33,479 nt of DNA from Fervidicella metallireducens AeB (GCF_000601455.1 NZ_AZQP01000034.1:1-33479); one strand, 5' to 3'. Numbered from the stretch's first letter, positions 1 to 9,133 are shown. The notes: generated from the letters alone by a model not told the origin. Numbers and translations: made by a program.

Positions 1-37
1 AATAAAAGTAAGCATAAAAAATTTTTTAAAAAAACCC

Positions 38-66
38 TTGCAAAATTCATAAAGTCCATATATAAT
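38..66 (+). promoter_or_regulatory. SigA-type promoter of tRNA-Pro genes
   Basis: TTGCAA (38-43), 17-bp spacer, TATAAT (61-66). It lies 40 bp before the first tRNA-Pro and could drive both tRNA genes. The -10 box and spacing are ideal; the -35 matches four of six bases. Confidence 0.65.
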
Positions 67-106
67 AAATTGTGTTGACGGCGATAAGGCAGTTAAGATT
101 TAATAC

Positions 107-182
107 CGGGGTGTGGCGCAGATGGGAGCGCGCGTGGTTTGGGACCATGAGGTCGCAGGTTCAATCCCTGTCACCCCGACCA
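107..182 (+). tRNA. tRNA-Pro (anticodon UGG)
   Basis: A 76-nt cloverleaf with acceptor stem CGGGGTG/CACCCCG, discriminator A and encoded CCA. The anticodon stem CGTGG/CCATG encloses the loop TTTGGGA, giving anticodon TGG, which reads CCA and probably the other CCN codons. It is nearly identical to the next tRNA-Pro except in the anticodon arm and a few T-arm and acceptor bases, so the pair probably arose by tandem duplication. Confidence 0.95.
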
Positions 183-236
183 AAGGTTTAGCAAAGAAGC
201 TGAACCTATTTTTTACATATAACAGGAAAATTTTAC

Positions 237-312
237 CGGGGTGTGGCGCAGATGGGAGCGCGCGTGGTTCGGGACCACGAGGTCGCAGGTTCAAGTCCTG
301 TCGCCCCGACCA
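237..312 (+). tRNA. tRNA-Pro (anticodon CGG)
   Basis: A 76-nt cloverleaf with acceptor stem CGGGGTG/CGCCCCG (one G-U pair) and encoded CCA. Anticodon stem CGTGG/CCACG with loop TTCGGGA gives anticodon CGG, specific for CCG. It follows the UGG isoacceptor by 54 bp and is probably co-transcribed with it. CCG is a rare codon in AT-rich clostridial genes, so this looks like a specialised duplicate. Confidence 0.94.
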
Positions 313-321
313 ACAAAAAAA

Positions 322-351
322 GCTGTAAATATAACATTTACAGCCTGTAAT
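322..351. terminator. Bidirectional terminator between tRNA-Pro and lgt
   Basis: Hairpin GCTGTAAAT (322-330) / ATTTACAGC (336-344). Seven A residues at 315-321 become a U tract for minus-strand lgt transcripts. On the plus strand a looser T-rich stretch (351-360) follows. It serves two converging transcription units. Confidence 0.75.
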
Positions 352-353
352 TT

Positions 354-1113
354 TTATTTTGCTTTTTTAACATATTTATATAACACAAATAAAAGGCATA
401 TAATTACTCCAATTAAGCTTACAAGTTGGGCAACTCTAAAGGGTCCTAACATCAAACTGTCTGTTCGAAGACCTTCAATAAAAAATCTTCCCAATGAGTA
501 TAATCCGATGTATAAAAATATTATTGTACCATCCTTTAAGTTCTTCCTTAAAAGAATAATTAATAGAATAAATACAGAGAAATCCCAGATTGATTCGTAT
601 AAGAAAGTCGGATGGTAGTATGAGCCTCCAATATACATACCTTTCTGAATAAAATCAGGAAAACGGCTAATAAATTCATAACTAACCTGGGAACCATAAG
701 CTTCCTGATTGAAAAAATTTCCCCAACGTCCAACTGCCTGTGCTATAATAATCGATGGAGCTGCAACGTCTGCATATCTTAAAAATTTAAATTTTGTTCT
801 TAGCATATATTAGGGCTGAAATTATGCCAAAGATTATCCCGCCATGAATAGCAAGTCCACCCTGACGAATGTTTATTATCTCCGATAGATGGTTTTTATA
901 GTAATTAAATTCAAATATTACATAATATACTCTTGCACCAATTATCCCAGAAGGAATAGCAATGAGCAATATATCGAGAAATTTTTCATAGTCAATATCT
1001 TTTATTTTACAACTATTTTTAGCTATTAAGATACCTAAAACCATCCCACTGGCTATTAAAATTCCATACCATTTTATAGGAATTCCAAAAATATAAAACG
1101 CTGTTGAACTCAT
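354..1113 (-). pseudogene. lgt: Prolipoprotein diacylglyceryl transferase, frame-disrupted
   Basis: Lgt moves diacylglycerol from phosphatidylglycerol to the lipobox cysteine of prelipoproteins in the membrane. Two minus-strand frames each hold half of it. The N-terminal part (787-1113, 108 codons) starts at ATG 1113 behind GGGAG and contains the family segment GGLAIHGG. The C-terminal part (354 to about 793) carries the Lgt signature [13 protein letters not shown] and the conserved YHPTFLYES and [10 protein letters not shown] segments. Together they give the normal Lgt length of about 255 aa with several membrane helices. The break is at 787-796, in an A/T run: the upper frame reads AAA ATT TAA, and skipping one base continues with AAA TTT TTA. 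One extra base explains the split, either a true inactivating indel or a sequencing error. A programmed +1 shift is less likely because there is no prfB-like context. Last gene of the murC group. Confidence 0.85.
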
Positions 1114-1132
1114 AGTTTTTCTCCCATACTAT

Positions 1133-1306
1133 TTATTTTTTATATTCTTCTTCTGATATTTTATCACCTTCAAGTTTTTCTTCAGGTTCTTGTTCCTCAG
1201 CCTTTTTAACAGGCATAGGCAGGGAATGTCTTGAAAGCATTTTTATTCCCCCGTAGGTCATGATAGAAAATAGTATTAAAGAAATTATCATTTGTATTTT
1301 TTCCAT
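1133..1306 (-). CDS. Small single-pass membrane protein, unknown function
   Basis: A 57-aa protein. ATG at 1306 follows GGAGGAATTGAA on the minus strand, a strong ribosome binding site, so it is preferred to the longer open frame reaching 1354. Residues about 5-22 form a hydrophobic helix (IQMIISLILFSIMTYGG). The rest is soluble and highly charged, with an acidic run (EEQEPEEKLEGD) and a lysine-rich end. No family is recognised. It sits between murC and lgt with short gaps and is presumably co-transcribed with these envelope genes. The N-in orientation and any role in the cell envelope are inferences. Confidence 0.7.
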   Translation of the reverse strand: MEKIQMIISLILFSIMTYGGIKMLSRHSLPMPVKKAEEQEPEEKLEGDKISEEEYKK

Positions 1307-1362
1307 TTCAATTCCTCCAATTATGTTTATTGCTTCGGAATTTGCATATACCATTGCTAAAA

Positions 1363-2733
1363 CTATTTAAGATAGTCTTCACCAACTAAATATACATCTC
1401 CTGCACCCATCGTTATAAGGAGATCCCCTTCTTTAAGTTCATTACTCAAATCTTCAACAATTTCCTTAAAAGAACTTATATGCACTGCATTGACGCCATA
1501 ATTTTTAACTGCCTCGCATAACTTATTTGAACTTACAAGTCCTGTGTCCTTTTCTCTAGCTGCATATATGTCTGTTAAGATAAGTTTATCAAGCCCATTA
1601 AAGGCTTTAGCAAAATCTTCAAACAGAGTATAGGTTCTAGTATAGGTATGGGGTTGGAATACACAGAAAATTCTTTTGTGTGGATAGTTTTTTGCAGCCT
1701 TTATTGTTGCAATAATTTCTGCTGGATGGTGGGCATAATCATCTATAACTACAACTCCATTTTTCTCACCTTTTTTCTCAAACCTTCTATGTGTTCCAGT
1801 AAAAGATTTCAGACTAGCTGCAGTAACATCCTTGTCAATTCCTAAAAAATAACTACAGGCTATTGCTGACAAAGCATTTAAAACATTATGTTCACCAGGA
1901 ACAGAAAGGCTAAATCTACCGTAGTCTTCCCCTTTATAGCAGGCTGTAAAGGAAGGGAAGCCCTTTGAATCATAAACTATGTCTTTAGCAGTAAAATCAC
2001 CATGTTTTATACCGTATGTCAAAGTATTGCATTTAACCTTTTTACAGATATCAATTACCCTATCATCCTCGGCACAACCAATTAAGAGGCCGTCTTTCGG
2101 AATAAGATCTGCAAATGCAAAGAAAGTGTCATGGATTTCCTTTATATCTTTATAATAATCAAGATGATCAGCATCTATGTTTAAAATTATTCCTATATAA
2201 GGATAGAACTTAAGGAAACTTCCTTTATATTCACATGCTTCAGTAATAAAATAGGGGCTTTTGCCAGGCTTTACATTGCCGTCAATAGCATCTAATTCTC
2301 CGCCAACCATTATAGTAGGATCAAGGTCTGCATTGAGTAAAACTGTTGAAATCATTGAAGTTACAGTAGTTTTACCGTGGGTTCCAGAAACCGCAATGCC
2401 CTTTGAAAATTTTTTCATTATAGCGCCTAAAAATTCAGCTCTATCCATCAGGGGAATATCTAAATTTTTTGCTTCTATTAATTCTGGATTATCATCTTTT
2501 ACAGCAGCTGTGTAAACAACCAAATCAGCTCCATGAACATGACTGGGTTCATGACCTATAAATATATCTGCACCTAATTTTTGCAATTTATCAGTGAATT
2601 TAGATTTAGATCTATCAGAACCAGAAACATGATAGCCGTAGTCAATCAATATTTCAGCCAGCCCGCTCATACTGATTCCACCAATGCCAATAAAATGAAC
2701 TTTTTTATTTTTATCGTTATAAATATCAAACAT
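1363..2733 (-). CDS. murC: UDP-N-acetylmuramate--L-alanine ligase
   Basis: MurC is the cytoplasmic ATP-dependent ligase that adds L-Ala to UDP-MurNAc, the first amino acid of the peptidoglycan stem peptide. At 456 aa it has the family length. The N-terminal Rossmann domain shows HFIGIGGISMSGLA (13-26). The ATP loop GTHGKTTVTSM is at 117-127. Further typical segments are EACEYKGSFL and DDYAHHPAEI in the substrate and C-terminal domains. ATG 2733 is preceded by AGGAGTG. It heads the minus-strand group murC - small membrane protein - lgt and diverges from purR. Confidence 0.96.
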   Translation of the reverse strand: MFDIYNDKNKKVHFIGIGGISMSGLAEILIDYGYHVSGSDRSKSKFTDKLQKLGADIFIGHEPSHVHGADLVVYTAAVKDDNPELIEAKNLDIPLMDRAEFLGAIMKKFSKGIAVSGTHGKTTVTSMISTVLLNADLDPTIMVGGELDAIDGNVKPGKSPYFITEACEYKGSFLKFYPYIGIILNIDADHLDYYKDIKEIHDTFFAFADLIPKDGLLIGCAEDDRVIDICKKVKCNTLTYGIKHGDFTAKDIVYDSKGFPSFTACYKGEDYGRFSLSVPGEHNVLNALSAIACSYFLGIDKDVTAASLKSFTGTHRRFEKKGEKNGVVVIDDYAHHPAEIIATIKAAKNYPHKRIFCVFQPHTYTRTYTLFEDFAKAFNGLDKLILTDIYAAREKDTGLVSSNKLCEAVKNYGVNAVHISSFKEIVEDLSNELKEGDLLITMGAGDVYLVGEDYLK

Positions 2734-2857
2734 ACAATCACTCCTAGACTTTCCTTATTTAAATTATAGACAAAAATATTATAACATAATACAAAATGAA
2801 ATAATAATTTTAAATTATAAATATAATTTTACTCAGCTATGAAGAAAACTTAGATAC

Positions 2858-2886
2858 TTGCAATGGTAAAAGGAATACTATAAAAT
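2858..2886 (+). promoter_or_regulatory. Probable SigA promoter of purR
   Basis: TTGCAA (2858-2863), 17-bp spacer, TAAAAT (2881-2886). The -10 box overlaps the upstream in-frame ATG at 2885, which supports the downstream start at 3002 as the real purR start. Confidence 0.5.
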
Positions 2887-3001
2887 GAAATTTAAGGACG
2901 TAAAAACAAAGCAATGTTCGTGTAAACATGTACATTTAAAATTATGTATAGGAATGAAATTTTATGACAAAAATATAGAAGTATGGATAGGAAGTGATTC
3001 T

Positions 3002-3817
3002 ATGGAACGTTTACACCGCAAGGAGAGAGTAGCGGCTATATTAAAGGTTTTATCAGATAATCCCAATGTAATCTTTAGTTTGGGATATTTCTCTGAAATA
3101 TTTGATTCTGCCCGTTCAACTTTAAGTGAAGATATCACAATTGTAAAAAAAGTAGTTGAAAATCTGAAATGTGGAGTTGTAGAAACTCTTCCTGGTGCTG
3201 CTGGAGGAGTTAAATATGTACCGGGTATATCCAGAGAAGAAGAAGAGGAATTTATAAGTAGATTATGCGATATGATTAAAACCTCCGACAGAATTATACC
3301 AGGTGGCTTTCTATATATGAATGACATCATCTATTCTCCAGAGATATCAAGTAAGATAGGGATTATTATGGCACAATATTTTAGGGACAAGAACCCTGAC
3401 TATGTTCTTACAATAGAAACCAAAGGAATACCTATAGCCATGATGACAGCCAAGGCATTAAATATTCCTCTTGTTATCATTAGAAGCGATAACAGGGTTA
3501 CTGAGGGCTCAACAGTTAGCATCAATTATATATCAGGTTCATCAAAGAGAATGAGGACTATGAGTTTATCAAAAAGATCAGTTAAAAAGGGAAGCAGATG
3601 TATTTTTATTGATGATTTCATGAGGGCTGGCGGAACTGCAAATGGAGTTATTGAACTTATGAAGGAATTTGATTGCAGTGTAGAAGGTATAGGTGTTCTT
3701 GTTGAAAGTCTGCCATATAATAAAAGACTGGTTCAGAATTATGTTTCTTTAATGAATTTAGAAAGTATTGACGAAGAAAAGGGAGAAGTAAAGATACATC
3801 CATCTATGAGAAAATAA
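3002..3817 (+). CDS. purR: Pur operon repressor PurR
   Basis: PurR is the Gram-positive purine repressor. It binds PurBox operators through an N-terminal winged helix and senses PRPP through a phosphoribosyltransferase-like domain. From ATG 3002 (RBS GGAAGTG) the protein is 271 aa, the family length; the open frame extends to 2885 but a promoter overlaps that region. Residues 1-70 are the DNA-binding domain (HRKERVAAILKVL). Residues about 75-271 are the PRT fold, with VLTIETKGIPIA (135-146) and the PRPP loop FIDDFMRAGGTANG (202-215). It precedes spoVG, as in Bacillus, but without yabJ between. It responds to PRPP, the product of prs further downstream. Confidence 0.95.
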   Translation: MERLHRKERVAAILKVLSDNPNVIFSLGYFSEIFDSARSTLSEDITIVKKVVENLKCGVVETLPGAAGGVKYVPGISREEEEEFISRLCDMIKTSDRIIPGGFLYMNDIIYSPEISSKIGIIMAQYFRDKNPDYVLTIETKGIPIAMMTAKALNIPLVIIRSDNRVTEGSTVSINYISGSSKRMRTMSLSKRSVKKGSRCIFIDDFMRAGGTANGVIELMKEFDCSVEGIGVLVESLPYNKRLVQNYVSLMNLESIDEEKGEVKIHPSMRK

Positions 3818-3863
3818 CATTATTAAATTTGGGAAAAATATTTCGAAATTTTCTGTAAGTTTT

Positions 3864-3893
3864 GCAGGAAAAACCGAATTTGTGAAGAATTAT
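3864..3893 (+). promoter_or_regulatory. SigH-like promoter of spoVG
   Basis: GCAGGAAAA (-35 region, AGGA at 3866-3869) and GAAGAATTA (-10 region, GAAT at 3887-3890) are separated by 17 bp between AGGA and GAAT. This is the arrangement of the Bacillus subtilis spoVG P1 promoter, a classic SigH target, as I recall it. It lies 36 bp before the spoVG start. Confidence 0.68.
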
Positions 3894-3925
3894 TCAGTAA
3901 TAGCAACTGGGAAGGTGGTGATACT

Positions 3926-4210
3926 GTGCAAATCACAGATGTAAGAGTGAGGAAAATTGCTAATGAAGGTAAAATGAAAGCTATAGTCTCAGTAACATTC
4001 GACAACGAATTTGTAGTACACGATATCAAGGTAATAGATGGACAAAACGGTCTTTTTATTGCTATGCCAAGCAGAAAAACACCAGATGGAGAATTTAAGG
4101 ATATCGCTCATCCAATTAACACTGAAACAAGGGAAAAAATTCAAGGGGCAATACTCGCTGAGTATGAAAAAGTTAAAAATAGTGCTGAAGCTGAAATGGC
4201 TCAGGAATAA
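3926..4210 (+). CDS. spoVG: SpoVG, global RNA/DNA-binding regulator
   Basis: SpoVG is a small nucleic-acid-binding regulator. It affects asymmetric septation and cortex formation in sporulating Bacillus and virulence and envelope genes in other Firmicutes. The 94-aa product has the family core: [11 protein letters not shown] at the N-terminus, an internal [15 protein letters not shown], then the highly conserved [20 protein letters not shown]. The C-terminal end is a charged helix. Translation starts at GTG 3926 behind AAGGTGGTGA. It stands alone between a SigH-like promoter and a strong terminator, so it is probably monocistronic and induced at the start of sporulation. Confidence 0.96.
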   Translation: MQITDVRVRKIANEGKMKAIVSVTFDNEFVVHDIKVIDGQNGLFIAMPSRKTPDGEFKDIAHPINTETREKIQGAILAEYEKVKNSAEAEMAQE

Positions 4211-4212
4211 AG

Positions 4213-4243
4213 AGGAAGTTAAAAACTTCCTTTTTATTTTTTT
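4213..4243 (+). terminator. Rho-independent terminator after spoVG
   Basis: Stem AGGAAGTT (4213-4220) / AACTTCCT (4224-4231) with loop AAA, followed by a long T-rich tract to 4243. Confidence 0.9.
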
Positions 4244-4412
4244 ATATAATTACCATATTTATAACACACATAAAGAAAAAACTAATAAATAATATACAAA
4301 AAATAGTTATGATTCTTTTCTATGTAACGAATATTAAACAATGTACAAATCTTAAAATAACGTTTGAATATTACGAAAAAAGTAATTTGATATATTTTTT
4401 GGCTGTTTTTCA

Positions 4413-4441
4413 TTGAATTATGTATTCTATTGAAATATAAT
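4413..4441 (+). promoter_or_regulatory. SigA promoter of glmU-prs
   Basis: TTGAAT (4413-4418), 17-bp spacer, TATAAT (4436-4441), 45 bp before the glmU ATG. It shows that the open frame extending upstream to 4430 cannot be the true start. Confidence 0.75.
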
Positions 4442-4486
4442 AAAATAGGTTACAAAATTGCTTTTAATAAAGTAGAGGTGCAAATT

Positions 4487-5860
4487 ATGGAAAAGTGCTA
4501 TGGTATTATTTTAGCAGCAGGAGAAGGAAAAAGAATGAAATCCAAGCTGCCTAAGGTACTTCATGAAGTATGCGGAAAATCCATGGTAGGACATGTTATA
4601 GACGCTGTTGTTTCATCAGGAGTAGATGATTTTATAGTAGTTGTAGGGCACAAAGCAGAAATAGTTAAGACACATCTTGGAGATACTATAAAAACGGCAT
4701 ATCAGGATAGACAACTGGGAACAGGTCATGCAGTAATGTGTTGTGAAGATTTTTTAAGAGATAAAGAGGGAACTGTAATAATTCTTGCAGGAGATGCACC
4801 ACTTATTACTTCAGACACAATTTCTAAGGTTTTTGAATTTCACAATAGCAATAATTTTTCAGCAACTATTCTTACTGGGGATACTGATTATCCAGATGGT
4901 TTCGGAAGAATAATACGAGACGCTTCAGGAGAAGTTGAGAGAATTGTTGAGCATAAGGATGCAACAGAGGAAGAAAGAAAAGTAAAAGAAGTAAATTCAG
5001 GAACTTACTGCTTTAATATCAAACATCTTTTAGAGGCTTTAAAAAACATAAATAATAATAATGCTCAGGGAGAATACTACTTAACTGATGCCATAGAGAT
5101 TTTAAAGAAATCAGGTAAAAAGGTAGGGGCTTTCAAAGCGGATTTTAACGAGTTTATGGGCGTAAACTCAAGGGTTCAGCTTGCAGATGCTAATGAAGTA
5201 ATGAGAAGAAGGATTTTAGAAAAACATATGAACAATGGTGTTACTATTTTAAATCCTAACTCAACATTCATAGGTGTTGATGTAACAATTGGGGCAGATA
5301 CTATTATCTATCCAGGAGTTATCATAGAGGGAAAGACAATAATAGGTGAAGATTCTATAATAGGACACAACACAAGAATAGTGGATAGTAATATAGATAA
5401 TGGGGTTAAGATTCAATCATCGGTTATATTAGAAAGTCATATAATGGAGGGTGCAAATGTAGGACCATTTGCATATATAAGACCGGATAGTGTTATTGGA
5501 AGGGATGCTAAGATTGGTGATTTTGTTGAGATAAAAAAATCCACCATAGGAGAAGGAACAAAAGTTTCACATCTTACTTATATAGGAGATGCTGAGGTTG
5601 GTGAAAATTGTAATTTTGGCTGCGGAACAGTGTTTGTAAATTATGATGGATCAAAGAAACACAAGACTGTAATTGGAAACAATGTATTTGTAGGATGCAA
5701 TACAAATTTAGTTGCTCCTGTTACAGTTGAAGACGATAGCTATATTGCTGCAGGTTCAACAATTACTGAGGATGTACCAAAGGGTTCCTTAGCCATAGCA
5801 AGAAGTAAGCAGGTAAATAAAGAAGGATGGGTGGAAAAAAAGGGTATCTGGAAAAAATAG
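4487..5860 (+). CDS. glmU: Bifunctional GlmU: uridyltransferase / GlcN-1-P acetyltransferase
   Basis: GlmU acetylates glucosamine-1-phosphate and then uridylates it to UDP-GlcNAc, the precursor of peptidoglycan and wall polymers. From ATG 4487 (RBS AGAGGTG) it is 457 aa, the usual length. Residues 1-230 are the pyrophosphorylase, with [20 protein letters not shown] (7-26) at the nucleotide site and the LAGDAPL metal/substrate segment. Residues about 250-457 are a left-handed beta helix of hexapeptide repeats. The acetyltransferase region contains [36 protein letters not shown] and AAGSTI. It is followed by prs after 17 bp and forms an operon with it, as in Bacillus (gcaD-prs). Confidence 0.97.
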   Translation: MEKCYGIILAAGEGKRMKSKLPKVLHEVCGKSMVGHVIDAVVSSGVDDFIVVVGHKAEIVKTHLGDTIKTAYQDRQLGTGHAVMCCEDFLRDKEGTVIILAGDAPLITSDTISKVFEFHNSNNFSATILTGDTDYPDGFGRIIRDASGEVERIVEHKDATEEERKVKEVNSGTYCFNIKHLLEALKNINNNNAQGEYYLTDAIEILKKSGKKVGAFKADFNEFMGVNSRVQLADANEVMRRRILEKHMNNGVTILNPNSTFIGVDVTIGADTIIYPGVIIEGKTIIGEDSIIGHNTRIVDSNIDNGVKIQSSVILESHIMEGANVGPFAYIRPDSVIGRDAKIGDFVEIKKSTIGEGTKVSHLTYIGDAEVGENCNFGCGTVFVNYDGSKKHKTVIGNNVFVGCNTNLVAPVTVEDDSYIAAGSTITEDVPKGSLAIARSKQVNKEGWVEKKGIWKK

Positions 5861-5877
5861 CATAGGAGGAATATATA

Positions 5878-6831
5878 ATGATAACACACGGCAAAAATAT
5901 CAAGATATTTACGGGTAATTCAAACCCTCTATTGGCAAAGGAGATTGCAGAAATAGTAGGAGTTCCAGTAGGTAAGGCTGAAGTAGGCAGATTTAGCGAT
6001 GGGGAAATTTCAGTAAACATCGGTGAAACAGTAAGAGGAGCAGATGTTTTCGTTATTCAATCAACAAATAATCCTGTAAATGACAACTTAATGGAGCTTT
6101 TAATTATGATTGATGCCTTTAAGAGAGCTTCAGCTGGTCGAATAACTGCAGTTATCCCATATTATGGATATGCAAGACAGGACAGAAAAGCAAAGGCAAG
6201 AGATCCTATCACAGCTAAATTAGTGGCTGATTTAATTCATACTGCTGGAGCAGACAGAGTTCTTACTATGGACCTTCATGCTGCTCAGATACAAGGATAT
6301 TTTGATATACCAGTAGACCATCTTTTAGGATTACCATTATTAGCAAAATACTATCAGACATTAAATCTTGATGAAGATGAAGTTGTAGTTGTATCACCAG
6401 ACCTTGGAAGTGTTACAAGGGCAAGAAAATTTGCAGATAGATTACATGCACCAATTGCAATAATAGATAAGAGAAGACCAAAAGCCAACGTATGCGAAGT
6501 AATGAATGTAATTGGAGATATTAAAAATAAGACGGTTATAATGATAGATGATATGATAGATACAGCTGGAACTATATGCAATGCAGCAAATGCCCTTGTT
6601 GATTTAGGAGCAAAGGAAGTATTGGCATGCTGTACACATGCAGTTCTATCAGGTCCAGCAGTTGAAAGAATACAAAACTCAGCAATAAAAGAGCTGGTTG
6701 TTTTAAACACAATACAGCTTTCAGAACAGAAGAAAATAGATAAGATTAAATCTATTTCAGTAGCACCAATGTTTGCTGAGGCAATAAAGAGAATTTACGA
6801 AGACTTATCTGTGAGTATGATATTTGAATAA
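5878..6831 (+). CDS. prs: Ribose-phosphate pyrophosphokinase (PRPP synthetase)
   Basis: Prs transfers pyrophosphate from ATP to ribose-5-phosphate, making PRPP for purine, pyrimidine, His and Trp synthesis. The 317-aa class I enzyme has the flexible-loop segment [11 protein letters not shown], the metal and catalytic segment [12 protein letters not shown], and the PRPP-binding loop [11 protein letters not shown] near residues 223-233. ATG 5878 follows TAGGAGGAA. Translated with glmU from one operon. PRPP also controls the nearby PurR, so substrate supply and its sensor are chromosomal neighbours. Confidence 0.97.
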   Translation: MITHGKNIKIFTGNSNPLLAKEIAEIVGVPVGKAEVGRFSDGEISVNIGETVRGADVFVIQSTNNPVNDNLMELLIMIDAFKRASAGRITAVIPYYGYARQDRKAKARDPITAKLVADLIHTAGADRVLTMDLHAAQIQGYFDIPVDHLLGLPLLAKYYQTLNLDEDEVVVVSPDLGSVTRARKFADRLHAPIAIIDKRRPKANVCEVMNVIGDIKNKTVIMIDDMIDTAGTICNAANALVDLGAKEVLACCTHAVLSGPAVERIQNSAIKELVVLNTIQLSEQKKIDKIKSISVAPMFAEAIKRIYEDLSVSMIFE

Positions 6832-6886
6832 AAAAGTTGCTCAACAAGGCAATGTCATTAAGCTAAGAAATTGAAGAAATAATTTT

Positions 6887-6925
6887 GAACAGAGTATGTA
6901 AAAATGCATGCCCTGTTCTTTTTTA
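6887..6925 (+). terminator. Terminator after prs
   Basis: Outer stem GAACAG (6887-6892) / CTGTTC (6913-6918) with a partly paired interior, followed by TTTTTT. It ends the glmU-prs operon. Confidence 0.75.
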
Positions 6926-7048
6926 TATAGGGACACATAAGTAGTGTTATATATTAATAAATAACATCTTCCTTAATAGGCAGTTGTAAATCTATAATTA
7001 AAATGAGAAAATATATAAATAAAATATGTTATATAGGAGGGTTTTCGT

Positions 7049-7726
7049 ATGGTTGAAACAAAAATTATGATTGTAGATGATGACAATAACATTTGCGATT
7101 TAATAGAAATGTATCTTTTGAAGGAAGGCTATAAGATATATAAGGCCCATAATGGAAAGGATGCTATTAAGATATTTAATGATAAGCAGATTGACCTTGT
7201 AGTTCTTGATGTAATGATGCCTGTTATGGATGGTTATGAGGTTTTAAGGGAAATAAGAAAAACTTCTCAAATACCTGTTTTAATGCTGACTGCAAAGGGT
7301 GAGACCTTTGACAGGGTATTAGGATTAGAGCTTGGTGCAGATGATTATATAGTAAAGCCCTTTGAACCAAAGGAGTTAGTGGCTAGAATCAGGGCGGTTT
7401 TAAGAAGATATAAACCACAGACTCAAAAAAGAGCACTAGAATATGACAACATTATAATTGATGCGGATTCCTATATTGTTACCCATAACGGGAATAACAT
7501 TGAGATGCCGCCTAAGGAATTTGAACTTCTTTATTTTCTAGCTTCTAATCCTAATAAGGTCTTTACAAGGGATCAGCTTTTATATGAAGTGTGGGGATAT
7601 GACTATCCTGGAGATTCAAGGACTGTTGACGTTCATGTAAAGAGAATAAGAGAGAAATTAGGGGAACAAAATACATGGCAGCTTAAAACTGTTTGGGGAG
7701 TTGGATATAAATTTGAGGTGAAATAA
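7049..7726 (+). CDS. OmpR/PhoB-family response regulator
   Basis: Cytoplasmic DNA-binding response regulator of 225 aa. Receiver domain at 1-118: acidic pocket DDD (10-12), phosphoacceptor D54 in VVLDVMMPVMDG, conserved T/A at MLTAKG, and the lysine of YIVKPF. The C-terminal winged helix (about 130-225) shows DQLLYEVWGYDYPGDSRTVD and VHVKRIREKL, then the WGVGYKF wing. ATG 7049 follows GGAGGG. The histidine kinase starts right after its stop codon, so the two form a pair. The PhoP/ResD/WalR subgroup cannot be decided from sequence; targets are unknown, but the nearby HtrA protease is a plausible one. Confidence 0.93.
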   Translation: MVETKIMIVDDDNNICDLIEMYLLKEGYKIYKAHNGKDAIKIFNDKQIDLVVLDVMMPVMDGYEVLREIRKTSQIPVLMLTAKGETFDRVLGLELGADDYIVKPFEPKELVARIRAVLRRYKPQTQKRALEYDNIIIDADSYIVTHNGNNIEMPPKEFELLYFLASNPNKVFTRDQLLYEVWGYDYPGDSRTVDVHVKRIREKLGEQNTWQLKTVWGVGYKFEVK

Positions 7727-9133
7727 ATGAAGAAAAGTCTCTTTACAAAGCTTATAAGTACTTATTTTTTAATACTGGTTATATCATACAGTCTTGTGGC
7801 TGTATTTCTTTCCCTTTGGTTTTACAATTATTATTACAGCCAAAAAGTTAATGCTCTATTAACAGAGGGTAACAATTTAAGTAAAACTGTTGTCAGTTAT
7901 TTAAACAAAAAAACCAGTATCTCAAGGCTAAAATATGAATTGTCAGTTGTAGACAGGCTACTTAATGCTAGAATATGGATTGTGGATAAATATGGTTATA
8001 TTTATGTGTATTCAGGAACAGAAACTGATGAATTTCTTGGTAAACAATTAAAAAATAAAGAGATTGAAGAAGTTATGAAGGGCAACATTGTAAATGAAAA
8101 GGGGCTGTTTAAAGAAAAATTTGATGTGAGGATGATGACAGTAGGCCTTCCAATAATGATGAATGACCAGACAATTGGAAGCATTTTTTTACATGCTCCT
8201 TTAGGAGAAATTACAGCTGCCCTAAAGAGAATATATTTTGTCATCTGGATGTCTGCTTTCTTCGCAATAATAATATCTGCCATAATAATTTATTATTTTT
8301 CAGACAGGATATTAATAAAACCCTTAGGAAAAATAAACGATACTGCAAAATCTATATCAAAGGGGGACTTTGATAAGAGGGTAAAAATCAGTTCCAGTGA
8401 TGAGATTGGCGATTTAGCCGTTTCTTTTAACTATATGGCAGATTCTCTCCAGAATTTAGAGAGCATGAGGAAAAGCTTTGTTGCTAATGTATCACATGAA
8501 TTAAGATCTCCAATGACCTCAATCAATGGTTTCATTGTTGGAATGCTTGATGGTACAATTCCAAGGGATAAGTGGGAATATTACTTAAAAATTGTGAACG
8601 ACGAAATAAAAAGATTAATAAGGCTTATAAACGATTTATTGGATTTAGCAAGATTAGAATCAGCAGAGTTTTCATTAAATATGGGAATCTTCGATATAAA
8701 TGAACTTATAAGAGAGAGGGTAATTAAATTTGAGGACAAAATAAACAAAAAACAAATAGAAATGGATGTTGTCCTTGTTGACAATAAAATGAATGTTAAG
8801 GGAGACAGAGATAGAATAGACCAGGTTATAACTAATCTTTTAGATAACGCCATAAAATTTGTTCATGATGGAGGAAAGATTCAAATTAAAACTGAAATTA
8901 AAGATAATAGGCTTTTGGTAAGTGTATTTAACAATGGTACACCGATACCAAAGGAAGAAATAAAATATATCTGGGACAGATTTCATAAGGCTGATAAGGC
9001 TAGAACAAAGGGCGGAGGAACAGGATTAGGATTATCAATAGCAAGGCAGATTGTAAACCAGCATAAGCAAACCATCTGGGTAGAGTCTGGAGAAAAGGGT
9101 ACAAAATTTACTTTTACTTTGAGTTTAGAATAA
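7727..9133 (+). CDS. Membrane sensor histidine kinase
   Basis: A 468-aa HPK with two membrane segments (about 8-33 and 170-192) flanking a roughly 135-residue extracellular sensor domain. HAMP linker at about 195-245, dimerisation/phosphoacceptor domain with H257 in VANVSHELRSPMTSI, then HATPase with N-box NLLDNAIKF (about 370) and G-box GGGTGLGLSIA (about 430). The ATG directly abuts the stop of the response regulator; its RBS GAGGTGAAA is inside that gene, implying translational coupling. The sensor domain resembles PhoR/ResE/WalK-type extracytoplasmic PAS-like domains in size. The signal is not predictable, but membrane or envelope stress fits the neighbouring HtrA gene. Confidence 0.93.
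   Translation: MKKSLFTKLISTYFLILVISYSLVAVFLSLWFYNYYYSQKVNALLTEGNNLSKTVVSYLNKKTSISRLKYELSVVDRLLNARIWIVDKYGYIYVYSGTETDEFLGKQLKNKEIEEVMKGNIVNEKGLFKEKFDVRMMTVGLPIMMNDQTIGSIFLHAPLGEITAALKRIYFVIWMSAFFAIIISAIIIYYFSDRILIKPLGKINDTAKSISKGDFDKRVKISSSDEIGDLAVSFNYMADSLQNLESMRKSFVANVSHELRSPMTSINGFIVGMLDGTIPRDKWEYYLKIVNDEIKRLIRLINDLLDLARLESAEFSLNMGIFDINELIRERVIKFEDKINKKQIEMDVVLVDNKMNVKGDRDRIDQVITNLLDNAIKFVHDGGKIQIKTEIKDNRLLVSVFNNGTPIPKEEIKYIWDRFHKADKARTKGGGTGLGLSIARQIVNQHKQTIWVESGEKGTKFTFTLSLE

Noticed and set aside
241-618. 125-codon plus-strand open frame over the second tRNA-Pro and lgt
   Set aside because: It crosses a tRNA and a terminator and is antisense to lgt; it is a shadow frame without RBS.
787-793. 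Programmed +1 frameshift in lgt
   Set aside because: The stop-codon context ATT TAA lacks the CUU UGA C core and upstream Shine-Dalgarno of prfB; an indel in an A/T run is simpler. Kept only as an aside.
2885-3001. Longer purR start at ATG 2885
   Set aside because: It overlaps a plausible -10 box, lacks an RBS, adds 39 residues not expected in PurR, and ATG 3002 has a good RBS.
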